Of a stretch of DNA of 64,000 nt, positions 24,969 to 36,986 are shown piece by piece. The notes beneath the pieces are model-generated. The model saw only the letters and a list, made by a program, of their open reading frames with translations, made no database searches and was not told where the DNA came from. A program made the translations under genes and the position numbers. The stretch's first letter is position 1; the number at the start of each line of letters is the position of its first letter. Location of the stretch: the NCBI GenBank assembly GCA_001692895.1, contig KV748212.1, positions 310,001 through 374,000 of the forward strand, read 5' to 3'. The stretch is from Cenococcum geophilum 1.58 (Eukaryota > Ascomycota > Dothideomycetes > Gloniales > Gloniaceae).

Positions 24969-24970
24969 TA

Positions 24971-26700
24971 ATTAAGGTAACTACTTTAAAAAAACTGGAA
25001 TTAGCTAACAATTATATATAATAACTTTAACTAGAATAAAAGAGTTTAATATAAAACTATATTAAACACTAATAAATATCTCTCTGCTACTACTTCTAAG
25101 CTTATACTTAATCCTAAGTTTTTATATAATGGTTTTTATATTTTTATACTTAAACCTATAAAACAGCTTACTTATAGCGTAATCTTTAATTATTTTAGTA
25201 ACTAGGTAGATAAATACACAAAATAATATTAATAATATTAATTATATTAAATTACTAAGGCTATTACGTATATAATACTAAAAGTTAAAGAGCTTAATAT
25301 TACCGCAGACTTCTAGCCTAGTATACCTATTATTAATCGCCTCCTTCTATAAAAGCTATACTACTTTATATTAGGTCTAATTTTAGAGAATAAGGGCACT
25401 TTAAAGGGCATATATAGTGTTCTTAGAAATATATTTAGTGGTAATAATAATAAATATAGGTTTTAAGAGGGCCAGCTAGGGTATAAGAATAGATCCTTTA
25501 ACAATAGTAAATTAGTCTTAATTAATAGTAATTAAAAGACTATAGGCCTCCTTTAATCTATATAGTAAGAGCGCCGCCTTAAAAAGCGTTACTATAAATA
25601 GCTAAAATGGTTTCTTTTTATAGCTAGATTGTTCTATTAGCGAACTAACTATATAGATATAATATATAATATTTACTATAGACCATCCAATTGCTTTAAA
25701 TTATTAGATTATAATAAGGTCTACCTTAGTACGTATTAGGATTATAAGACGCCGTTTTATTATAAAGAGGAGGTTATAATTAAGTCCTTTAACACCTAAA
25801 TTACTATATACTTCCTTAGTCTTTTTCCTTAAAATATTAGAAACTAGGGTAATAAGGGGGTTAATAATTATATTACTAAATAAGATATTAAAAAGGTAAT
25901 AAAATAGTAGTAGTAAGAGTAAGATTCCTTACTACCTTATAGTATATTTAAGAGGGGATCTTCTTACCTAGCTAATAGTCCTATAGTAATAAACTAGTTA
26001 ATAAGGTATTTTGAAACTATATTTAATTTATATAAGATATAGAGGTCTACCTTATATTAAAGTTTACTATTAAGTACGCTAATATTAGGCTTATTAAACG
26101 GGTAATTATTTACTACTATTTTCTCTTTACTAGTAGTATAAAGAGTTAATATATATAGTTAGCTCTATACCTTACTAAATTACTTATAACTAAAGCCGCG
26201 GATTAAGTCCTTTAAAGATTATTACTTACTAGTATATTAGTTAATTATAGAGGCTAGCAAGATAGTTAGTTTAAGATAGATTAACTTAATAAATATTATA
26301 ATCTTATTTTTAAGCTTTTTTTAAGGCTAATGGCAAACTAGCTTAGATATAACTAAGTTATTAATTTAAGTATTACTTACCGCTAGTTACTACCTAGATC
26401 TATAGTATGCTCTTAAGAATATATTTAGCTAGTTTAATAGTATATATTATACACTAGCTAACGCAGCTACTAATATATATTATCTTACGCTTAAGCTATT
26501 AACTACTATTATAAGGCGGCCTAGTAGATAAAAGAGTTACCTTAGCTATAAGGATATTATTAATATTAGAACTTAGAGGCTCTCTGAAGGTTTAAAGAAA
26601 GGACAGCCTATAAGCTACCTTCTAAATTAGAACCTTTTAAAGCTAAAAAGTAAAGAATTTAAAAATAACTTACTTACTATAACTTGCTTATTAACGGCTT
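24971..26700 (+). pseudogene. DUF6589-like gene relic, fragment 4 of 4 (main conserved part)
   Basis: From about 25030 to 26700 a single frame (codons in register with 25317) reads through with RIP-type stops only. The diagnostic block, after restoring obvious Gln stops, contains an NQKTIGLLXSI motif, then LKWFLFIARLFY and NYIDIIYNIYY (about 25510-25680). It parallels the GDQKT ... LxWLLPxxGLFHxxxN core of DUF6589, an uncharacterised domain of multi-copy fungal proteins. Downstream the frame is rich in Leu/Ile with RTXRLSEGLKKGQPISYLL near 26560. From about 26680 a different frame reads YYNLLINGFNIKL, so an intron or indel lies there. The register just right of the MITE is uncertain. DUF3435 tyrosine recombinase motifs were looked for and not seen. 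Confidence 0.5.
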
Positions 26701-26889
26701 TAATATAAAGCTATAAGGGCATGTTATTATAGTAAAAGGCCTTAATAATATTAATGTAGATAAGCCTAAGATAATACTAATTAATAACTTATTTAATAGA
26801 GCTATACTTAATACTTAATTTTATAGACTTCCTATCTAGTTCTAGTATTCTAATTAATATATAACTATTTAGAGATAGAACTGGAGCTC

Positions 26890-28606
26890 TTGCTATACCC
26901 GGCCCAAAAAGACTAAAACCAACTAAAAGAACCCTAAAAAACACCTAGAGAATCCCCCTAAGATATATATATCGCAGAGGAGGCACACGTCGAACGACGG
27001 TAGTTTGTACTTGCGCGCGTCCGCTAGAACTACGCCTAGTAATAGCCTTTTATAACAAGAATAGGCGAATATTACATTATAAAGTGGGAAGACCTCTATT
27101 AAGAAGGTATTTAATAAAATATAAAGCCTATTAGACGCGTCTAGTATCTGTAATTATAGGGGAGTAACCGTTAGCTATAACGAACTAATACAGCTAGTAG
27201 AATAGCTCCGCCAGTTTAGCGAACCTTAGGCGCCCCTTTAGTAAACCCTTAATTAAATCCTCTAACGGCTAAGTAAAATTAAAAATAAATAAAACCCCCC
27301 TTTATTAGCGAACCGTACCTAGGCCGCTATAGCTGCGCTTTTATAGTATAGGGAACCTACCCCCCTTAAAATAATAACTGGGTATATAATTATAATATAA
27401 CCAAATATAGAAAACGTAGAGGGGCTTAGGGGATAATTAAAAATAAAAGTCCTTATAGAGATTTATAAAGAGTTCTATAACGCTATTATAGTTTAACACC
27501 TTAGGAGTAGAGATATTAAAGTTACCCTAAAGGACTAATAGGTAAAGGAATAAGCCGTAAGGGTAGATGATAGGCTAGGAGAATATATTAGCATAAAAGT
27601 GCTCTATAAAGATTACCTAGTTAAAGTCCTAGCGGTCCCCCTAAACCTTAAGGTAGAAAAGAAACACTAGGCAGATAATACAGTAACTATATATAAAATA
27701 GTAAAATAAATGGAACACCTTATACTAGAATTTAAAATTACCTAAATCTAATAGCTTTAATAGAAAAATATAAACTAAGTATATAATAAAAATAATAAGA
27801 GAATATAAGGGTCGCTAGAGACTTACTAGGGAGACGCTGGTTAAATATATAGCTCCCTTATTATTAGCATATATATACTAGGAATGCAAAAACTCATCTA
27901 AAAAGGTATTATTATAAATGGCCTTATATATAATATAAGGCTCTATAACTATAGACTCTACCTAAAATAATATTATTACTANNTATAATAGGGATATACN
28001 TAATCNATATANNNAGTANNGGTATNCTACNGNNACTATATAGGCCCCNANAATANAAGANACTACTTAAATTAAGACTAAATAAAATGCGTAAACTGCT
28101 ACTAAAGCATATATAAGGCGTAAGTAAAATAAGACTGCATTAAATACAGGAGACGGAAGGCAAGTGTTTAATAGCTATAGAAATAACTGCACACTAAGTT
28201 ATATAAATAAAAATAATAGGCAATAAGCTAGGGGGACGCAGGTGCCTTCCTAGTGTTTCCTACCTTTAATACTAGGGGGCTAGGCTAGCTATCCTAAGCC
28301 TTAATAAGCCAGAAGCGACGCCGTATAATATTACTAGACTAAATAGGGATATAAGAATTACAGGGGATATAAGGGAGAGGACGCCCTATAGAAAGATCTC
28401 TATAAATAGTAATAGCAAGCTTAAGACTAGGATAATTAAGAATTAGACTTAATGCGGCAAATATAACATTCGCAGCCAACCTATAAAGGGTATATAGCCG
28501 ACTAGTAAGAATAGGGAAAGAATTAGAGATAATAATAGATTTAGATATTATTGGAATATAGAAATAGACAAAGGAGACAGCACGGCTGGTAGTTATTTGT
28601 TTCACG
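26890..28606 (+). mobile_element. Tad-like LINE relic, 5' part with ORF1 only
   Basis: This is a non-LTR retrotransposon fragment with a legible ORF1 and no endonuclease or RT. The left limit is approximate, where KKTKTN-type coding begins after the DUF6589-like relic. The right limit is set by the presumed CopB LTR. LINEs usually lose their 5' ends, so a 5' fragment means the 3' part was separated by the CopB insertion and lies outside the window or is lost. Scattered Ns occur at 27982-28061. Confidence 0.62.
26954..28606 (+). pseudogene. LINE ORF1 (gag-like nucleic-acid-binding protein), RIP-mutated
   Basis: The frame in register with 26954 reads SLLDASSICNYRGVTVSYNE, KVLIEIYKEFYNAIIV, VRVDDRLGEYISIKVLYKDY and later LGMQKLI followed by IIINGLIYNIRLYNYR. 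That is the usual ORF1 layout: a coiled or charged N-terminus, an RRM-like middle, then Cys/His knuckles. The knuckles are damaged: CVNCY, a Tyr where His is expected, then DCIKY at about 28090-28155, preceded by a Cys-poor remnant where TGC/TGT became TAC/TAT. ORF1 proteins bind the LINE RNA. The N cluster at 27982-28061 lies within the first knuckles. Confidence 0.55.
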
Positions 28607-28750
28607 TGTCACGTATATAGAGTACGTAAACTACGCGAGACGCGTATATATTGTTAAACACTACACTATAGAATAGAACAAAAAGAATCCAACTATATAC
28701 TGCACTGCATATATATTACGTCTATTGCACCATATTAAAGTATCCCGACA
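28607..28750 (+). repeat. Presumed CopB 5' LTR
   Basis: The right end CCCGACA immediately precedes the sequence that follows the CopA LTR, so the right border is firm. The left border TGTCACG is chosen because TGTC...GACA is an inverted pair. TGTTAAACAC at about 28647 is the alternative start. No partner LTR is in the window. Confidence 0.45.
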
Positions 28751-29170
28751 CTAATTAGTAAGCGCGCACAGATTAGGAAACACGTAGATAGCTTAAAAGA
28801 TAGTTATACTGTCCACCTTATAGCAGATTAGAAGATAGTTATACTTATCCACCTTTTATATTAGCCTATTTCGGTTAAGGAGAAGAAGAGAAACTACCTA
28901 GGAGTACTTATTTAGTATCTATAACGACTTCTAAACGTCTCGTTCTATCTATTCTAGAAGATTACTGCGTAGAACACCTTACCCCTTACCTGACTTAAAT
29001 AACTTAACCGCCTCCTTAACTACCTCCTTAAACTACTCCTTAACCGCTCCTCTACCTTTACCTTATAAATACCCTTACCTACCTAAATAATACACAAAAC
29101 GTAAGATATTAGAAATAGAGAAAGACTAGGAGAAAGAAGTAACTAAATAGGAAGATGGAATTAACCTAAC
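28751..29170 (+). other. CopB leader and start of gag
   Basis: The segment opens with CTAATTAGTAAGCGCGCAC, differing from CopA 2048 onward by a C/T change of RIP type, and the sequences diverge after about 27 bases. The rest is AT-rich leader with C/T-rich runs. Near 29150 coding sequence begins that continues to the right of G3 (the join at CTAAC puts the frame in register with the codons from 36987). Confidence 0.5.
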
Positions 29171-29592
29171 TGTAACAGAACCTTATAGTAAGAACTACGG
29201 TAGGTCCTATTAATAGGCTAGGTGTATAGGTATTACAAGTAAGTTAATAACTAGATAATAACTAGTGGAGTAGTTGCCTAATAGATTAACTCTAATTATA
29301 TTCTAAGAATTACTATAAGGAAGAAACTATCTAGGTAGGGACTAAGGGTCCTTAAATACACAACTATACTCCTATAAAATCCTTCTTATACATAAGGTAT
29401 ATATACTCTATTTACTTTATTATAAATTATATAGATTATATAGATTATATAGATTATATTATATAACTCGCTTACTATTCTTTATTATATAGTTCTACGG
29501 GCTTTATTCTAGACTATGCTTATATTAACTAACTAGCTTCTTCTAACTCTTCCCTAAGTAGTTATAATATTATACTTAAAGCGTCTATAACA
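29171..29592 (-). repeat. G3 3' LTR (left end)
   Basis: On the plus strand it starts TGTAACAGAACC and ends GCGTCTATAACA, the inverse of the G1 LTR. Length is 422 bp. Confidence 0.92.
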
Positions 29593-30221
29593 CTATTTCC
29601 CTCCTTTTTATCTTTATTTTTAAAGATACCTAGTATCTCTAAGTTATTTATTAGAGGTATAATATCTATCTAATTAATTTAGTTAATATCGTTGCTTATT
29701 ATACCTAAAGCGTCTCCTTTTTCTTTTATAGCTCGCCGGTCTTATATTATTACTGTAATATTATTACTAGGTAAAATTATACCATCTCTATATTCTTATT
29801 ATGCGAAAAAGGGATTAGTTTATATTATATTAGCGAGTCCTTTATCTTAGCAACCCTCTTTTTATTTAAAGTATACTAAAGTAAACATTTAATCGTCCTA
29901 TAATATTTACTCTATTTCTAACATTAAGTATATACGTTCTATTACTCTTAATAGCCTTTAAGTTCCCTAAGTAACTTATTATAAGGTTTTATATTTAATC
30001 TACTACTATAAAGCTTAATAATAAGCTCTTTATTGCGCTAGTAGAACTTTATTATTCTTATAACGCTAAATAAGAGGCCGCTAATACTTAATAATAGGCT
30101 CTTAACTCTTATCTAGCTACATCTGCTTAGTTAATCCGTCTTAAAAAGGGTTATAAAAAGGTCCGTTTTAAGAAGTAAAAACTTATAAAATAGGGTTTAT
30201 AAGAACTTAGTAATAAAAAAA

Positions 30222-33200
30222 CTAATTCTCTTTTACTAGTAAGGGGAATAACTCTAAGTAATTTAGTAGTTGCTTTTTCTAGGTCCCCTTTAGGTAACTT
30301 ATTCTTTAGCGATCCCTTTTTATTAATATTACTTAACCTTTTCTTTTCTAGTACTTCTATATCTTTTCTATAGCGTTCTTTAAATTTTCTAGTAGCTCCT
30401 AGGTAGTCTTATTATAGCCTATCTACTTTACTTTATACTATATTTTATTGTCTATATCCTTATAACTAATAATCTTTAAAACTTACTATTTATCTTCCTT
30501 TTATCCTCTATACGTATCTACTTTATAGGCTAGTAGTTTAATATCTCTATATACTAGCTCTAGTATTACAATATACTATATAGGGTAAATCTTTATCTTA
30601 GCTAGTAGGTCTAGTTTAAATATAACTAGTAAAATCTTTTATATAATTTTAAAAGGTCCTAGTTTAATATAGTCTAACTTTTTACTTAATTATTAACTCT
30701 TAAAATTTTTATATAGTAGCTATACTTTATCTCCCTTCTTAAGATCTAGTCCCTTAGATTTCTTAGCATTATAGTACCTTTTTATTCTTTATTATACTAC
30801 CTTAGCTGTCTCTATAAGGTTCTTATAAAGAATTATTAAAGTTTTTATTCTTTTTTTTAGCTATACTACTTATCTTCTTTACTTAATATAGCAATAACAA
30901 TATTCTTAGTTTATATTTGTAATTCGCCTTAAATAGTAATATACCTATTCCTTTTTAAAGTGTAGCATTATATATAAACTATATAACTGGTAATAACAAT
31001 ACCTAATTATTTTATATATAATTAATATAATGCCTTAAATACTACTCTAGTGTCTAATTTAATCTTTTTGTTTAACTGTCTATTTATAGATAATATACGG
31101 TAGAAGTTACTGCTTAAACTTCTTATTCCGCTAAGAATACTTTCTAAAATACTATTATAAATCTTAAATCTCTATCTAATATAATTTTGCTTAGTACTCT
31201 ATATTTTATAAATACTTCTTTAATATAGATTTTAGTAATATCTTCTGCTAAGATTTCTTCTATATATGCTATAAAGTATCCCTACTTTATAAGCTTATCT
31301 ACTATTACTAAGATTACGTTATAATCTTATCCGGTAATAAGATCTTTTAATCTTAGTAACTTAATAATAAAGTCCTATAATATAACCTCCTATAGTCTTT
31401 TTAGTATTTTAATAGGTTATAGCCCTCTATATAGCTTATACCTTATTAGTTTATTTCTTTAGTAATCTAAATATTCCTTAGTAATTTTCTATACTAATCC
31501 CTAGATTCTATTAATAATATACTCCTCTTAAAGTCTTAACACTAAGCCTATAGCTCTATTATATCCTTAAGTTATTCCCTTATAAAAGTCTTCTATAAAA
31601 TACTCTACTATACTTCTTAGGATATACTTAGCTTCTTAGTTTTTATATATATCTACTTATAGATCTTCTAGCTATGCTTTTAGAATTCTTTATACTTAAA
31701 AGCTTTTTAGTATCTTATAAACTCTTTTTAACTTCTCCTCTTAAGTTACTATAATTTTTAGATAGTTATATCTAATTAATTAATTTATATCTTTTCGTAA
31801 TAAAGCCCCTAATGGCTTCTTATCGTTTTATAGTTTAGCTTTTTTACTTAGAGTATCTGCTCGTATGTTATCTATACCCTTAGTATACTAAATCTTAAAA
31901 TAATAATTTATAAGTGTTTCTGCCTATCTAACCTATCTTTAATTAAGTTTCTTTATTATTAGGAATCCTATTAAGTTCTTATAGTCCGTCTTAATTATAA
32001 ATAGTTTCTCTATCTCTTATAAGAATGCTCTCTATTTCTTTAATACTATAACTATACCTAATAACTTCTTATTATAGATGTTATAGTTTAGCTCTAGTAG
32101 TATTATCTTTTAACTATAGTATACTACTAGGTACTAACCATCTTTATATTTCTATATAAAGTATACCCCTAATATAAAGTCTAATATATCCATTTCTATA
32201 ACCGTCTCTAACTTTAGTTAGTAGATTTTAAAGATTAATTCCTAGGTAAATAACTCCTTAAGTTCTTTAAATAATTTTCTCTATTTCTTTTCCTATACCT
32301 ATAGTTCCTCTTTCTTTATTAATTAAGTAAACGGCTTAATATTTTTTTTAACTATTATACTATAAACCTCCTATAGTAATTGTAAAACCTTAGAAACAAT
32401 CTTAACTATATAACGTTCTCTAGTTCTTGCCAATTTACTATAGCTTTAATTTTCTTTAGGTCCATACTTAATCTACCTAGTTTAATAATAAATTTAATAA
32501 AATTGGTCTTCCTTATAAAGAACTTGTATTTCTTAATTACTACTAGTATCTATTCTTCTTATAGTCTCTCTAAGACCTATTTAACGTATTCTCCATGTTC
32601 TTCCTTAGTTATTAAATAAATAATAATGTCGTTAAGGTATGCTATAATAAACTTATTAAGGTACTCTCCTAATATATTATTAATTCGCTTTTAAAACGTT
32701 ACTAGTGCGTTTATAAGCCTAAATTATATAACTAATAGTTTATATAGTCCTTTCTTTAACCTAAAAACTGCTTTTTATTTATTGCCTTCCTTAATCCTAA
32801 TCTAATGGTACGCCTATCTCAGATCTATCTTCGTAAAGATTTACGCATTGCCTATTCTATTTTAGATTTCGCTAATTAAGGGTAAAGAATATCTATCCTT
32901 TCTAGTAATTTTTCTTTAGTATAAATAGTACTAGATATCCCGCTAACGATTATAATGGTCTAATGTATCCTTTTTATAAGTTTTCCTAAATAAACTCTTT
33001 TAATGCTCTACCTTCTTCTTTAGTAAGCTTATAGGTTAAAAAGAACCTTAGATTTATTCTTAGTTCTAACTTTATCTTATAGTCCTATACTATATATTCT
33101 ACCAGCTTTTCACTTTCTAGTAACTATAACTTTTTGCCATATTTATAGTATCTCTTTAGTATATAACCTAACCCTTTCTTAGTTTCCTTATATGTCGCTC

Positions 33201-36200
33201 TAACTTAGTTTATTATTATATCTTACGTCATTATATATTTCTAATATTAACTTAACCTATAACCTAATCGATCTTTAGATTATATTCCTGTAACTAAGGC
33301 ATTTTTAACACTACCTTATTATTTCCTAATAGTAATATGTTAAAAGATATCTTAACTTATCTCCCTTTAATAGTTATCTAAATAGGTCCTATTTTAAGAT
33401 TAATAATACCTCCTCTATAGGCTATTAGATCTCCTAAAATCGTAACTAATAGATATAGGTGCTCCTTCTATCTATATAGTAGCCCTATCCTTTTAACTGC
33501 TATTAGCGATATATAGTTTCTTATTACTTTACTATCTACCAATACTTTAAACTGTTAATCTTACCATTTAACTCTTAGATTTAGGTGCCGTCCTTAAATT
33601 CCTTTAAGGGTCTAAGGGTCTACTACTAGCTCCCTTTAGTTCTATAGGCCTCTACTTTTCCTAACTATTAGCTACTAGATCCTATTTATACTTAGTTTAC
33701 TTTTAGCTAATACTTAGTTCGCTTTTTATCTTTAATATACCATAAATAGGTATTCTCTGGATATTCCTACCACTATTATCTATCTAGGCATTCTTCTGTA
33801 AGGAATCTTCCTAGCTAAAGTATTAAGTTCCCTTATTCTTAAACTTCTATAGGGTGCTAACTATATATATACTTAGCGTTTCTGTACTTTACCTTATCTA
33901 GTACCTAATATATCCTTACTAGGTACTTCTAGTTCTTATCTTTAGGTACTCTATATATATTATATGCGTTATCTATATATATAATCTATACTAACGTATA
34001 ATGCGCCCAATATCTTAGGTTAACTCTTAGCTCGTCTTTATCCTTAAGTTTAAACCTCTCTCGTATTAATTTAAGCGTTACGACTTTATTTACAGATACT
34101 AAAATTCGCCTTTCGCTTCTCTAGTCCTCTAATTACTTCTCTAGATTTTTTAATATTATAATTAAGGCTCCTTTAATATAAGTTATAGCCTTTTCCGTAA
34201 TTAGGTAGTCTTAAATAACTTATTCGTCTAATTATATATAAAAGTCTTCCCACTTATTATTATATTATTGCCTATACCACTTTTAATACAGCTCCTTAAG
34301 TATATATAGTCTATCTATAAGAAAGTATCTCCTTATTACTGCGTCGTGACAGCCTTTTATATATCGTTTTTTAAACTTAGTTAGAATCCCTAAATCCTCT
34401 TCTTATTCTAGTTTAGTAAGCTACTTAGCTCTTAATATGCCTATTTTAGGTTTATTAGTAACCTTTTATATAGGTACTCTATCCCTTATACAGCCCGGTA
34501 TACTAGATCTCTTATCTAGTTTCTGTTCTTACTATATAGTAATTCTTACTCTAAATTCCGCTATAGTTTCTTTCTTTTCGCGTCTTATAAGTAGATCCTT
34601 AAAGTTTTCTTACTTCTTAATTCCTTTATTGATGGTTTTTATTCGTATATTAAAGTCTTTATCCTATAGAATCCTTAATCCTAAGCTTGCTTTTAACTTA
34701 AGCTTAGCTCCTACCTTAGTTTAACTAGGCTTTTAGGGTATTCTTATCTTATCTTAAGAGTTTTAAATCTTACTTATCTCGTCTTAAGAGTCTTATACCG
34801 TTAGGAATTCTTATCCTAAGCTTATTTATATATTACTAAACTAAGCTATTACTCTGCTCCATTGGTTATTGTCTATTATAGGTCTTTAAGCATACCTTTT
34901 TTTATCTTAAGAATCTTAGTTATCTCTTATCTTGTCTTAAAAATCTTAAGCCTTTAGCCTTTTACCTTTATTAAGTGGTAAGCTAGCACTAGCAGTCGTC
35001 TGCTTACTTAATCGTCTTTAAATATTACTCCTTCCGTCTTATAAAGCAATGGATACCATATCTAATAGTGTTATAGTACTTGTTACTAAACCTTACTCTA
35101 TAGCGGTCTTAGTCTCTACCTCTATTATATTACTAAAATTTAAATACCCCTAGTTAGTTCCTTTGTCTATCTCGTCGCTATTAATTAATAAGTACTCTAA
35201 CTCCATTATTATTACTAATCTTTATTTATATATTACTATAATATCTTAATCTAGCTTATAGAGTCGATCTTATTCTTTGTCTAACTGTTTAGTTCCTTTA
35301 AGTCCTTTTAACTCTAGCTCTTATAGCTAATAGCTTGCGCCGTACTTAGCATACGTTATTATAATAAAACGCAAAACTTTTAATTGAATATTCTTTTATT
35401 CCTTATAGTATACTATTATCCCTTTATATATGTGTATTATATACTAGTCTAGTTCCTTTTATTATATAGTAACTCTAACTATCTTTATAATCCCTAACGA
35501 AATAACCTTATTTCCCGTAATTTATATAAGCTCCGTTTTTAAACTATTAACTTTATTATAGAGTCTGCCTAAACATCTTCTGCTATTAAGATTTCTAGTT
35601 TAACCTCTGCTCCTTAGTCCTATAATTACTTAATTCTTAACCTCTAGGTTTCTATAGTTTCTTACTCTATCTCTTATAGGTTTCTTTAGTATTACTTAGG
35701 TCTATTAACTCTGCGCTATACTATAGTTTCTAACTTAGCTTTAGTTATTGCGTACTCTGCGCCTTATATAACTATAGAACTCTATCCTAACCCTTCTTAG
35801 TCTGTTCCCTTTAGAAGATCTCATTATTAATCTTAATCGCTTAATCTATTAATTCCCTTAGGGTGTTCGCATCTTCTATTAGAATAATTACGTCCTAAAC
35901 TTTAGCCTTAAGTCCCTGTTTATACTATGCTATAAGCGTCTTATTATTCCACTTAACTTATATAGCTAGCGTCTAGAACTACGTTATATACTTAATTGCT
36001 AAAGTCCATTGCGTAATATCTTAGAGTTTTTTTTCTGCTATAGTTATTACCTCTAGGTCTCTAAATATTTATATAAGTCGCTTTACAAACCCGCTCTAAC
36101 TTAAGAATATAAATCGTACCTCTTAGTTTATAGTTGTTATTCTATTTGCTTATATCTCTATAAGGTAAGACTTAAACTATTTAAGTGCTCTTCCTAATAA

Positions 36201-36520
36201 GAATAATCCTACGTATGCTACTTAATCCATAGTTATTACTAGCTTTGCTCCCTCTTACGTAACCTTAAAGTATATTTATATAAGGAATCCTTTAAGCTTT
36301 AATCTTTCTTCTAAGAATTTCTTAATTAATAGTAACTTAACCTTTGCTGCTTCTATTCTATTAATCCTATTTTTAAGTGCCGCGTTGTTTTCCGTTAACT
36401 AGTTAACTGTCCTACTATTATAGGTTGTTATAAGTCAGTGTCTGCTATACTAGTGTTATTACCTAATCTTAACGTAGTTGCCGCCGTTAATAGCATTATA
36501 GTGGCTGCTTTTAGTGGCAT
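30222..36520 (-). pseudogene. G3 gag-pol polyprotein (RIP-inactivated)
   Basis: Read on the minus strand from the ATG at 36520-36518 (MPLKAATIMLL), the order is gag (about 36520-35450), protease region (about 33600-33300), RT (about 33050-32550), RNase H (about 32200-31850), integrase (about 31650-30900) and chromodomain (about 30440-30380). The endpoint at 30222 is the stop equivalent to G2 17365 and may itself be a RIP product. The sequence on to 29593 parallels the C-terminal extension of G2. Short open frames on the plus strand here are shadows. Confidence 0.82.
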
Positions 36521-36559
36521 ATTATTTAACTTATTAAAACTATAACTAGGTAGTAATTA

Positions 36560-36981
36560 TGTAACGGAACCTTATAGCAAGAACTATAGTAGGTCCTATT
36601 AATAGGCTAGGTGTATAGGTATTGTAAGTAAGTTAATAACTAAATAATAACTAGTGGAGTGGTTGTCTAATAGATTAACTCTAATTATATTTTAAGAATT
36701 ACTATAAGGAAGGAACTATCTAGGTAGGGACTAAGGGTCCTTAAATATATAACTGTACTCCTATAAAATCCTTCTTATACGTAAGGTACGTATACTTTAT
36801 CTACTCTGTCGTAGATTATATAGATTACACAGATTACACAAATCACATTATGTGACTCGCTTACCATTTTTCGTCACATAGTTCCACGGGCTCTATCCTG
36901 GACCGTGCTTATATTAACCAACTAGCTTCTTTTAACTCTTCCCTAAGTAGTCGTAATATTGTACCTAAAGCGTCTATAACA
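36560..36981 (-). repeat. G3 5' LTR (right end)
   Basis: This 422-bp LTR has plus-strand start TGTAACGGAACC, and the second CTAAC copy follows it at 36982-36986. It is less RIP-converted than the left LTR (it keeps GATTACACAGATTACACAAA-type sequence near 36825). Confidence 0.92.
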
Positions 36982-36986
36982 CTAAC

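Larger units (their letters stand above)
29171..36981 (-). mobile_element. Ty3/Gypsy chromovirus G3, complete, minus strand, nested in CopB
   Basis: It belongs to the same family as G1/G2 in opposite orientation. LTRs of 422 bp are at 29171-29592 and 36560-36981, and TSD CTAAC is at 29166-29170 and 36982-36986. The length is 7811 bp. It is heavily RIP-mutated across the whole body. Confidence 0.93.

Noticed and set aside
24971-26700. Starship-type DUF3435 tyrosine recombinase (captain)
   Set aside because: No R-H-R-Y type motif order or DUF3435 wording could be read. The NQKTI ... LKWFLFIARLFY pattern fits DUF6589 better.
28339-28605. Minus-strand 88-codon open frame
   Set aside because: It overlaps the plus-strand LINE ORF1 relic in antisense. 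RIP-shaped sequence leaves long shadow frames, and no motif is seen.
34437-34724. Plus-strand 95-codon frame and similar ones at 12136-12429 and 12886-13167
   Set aside because: These are antisense or sense shadows of the same region of G2 and G3 polyproteins. Their Leu/Ile/Ser-rich translation is a composition effect.
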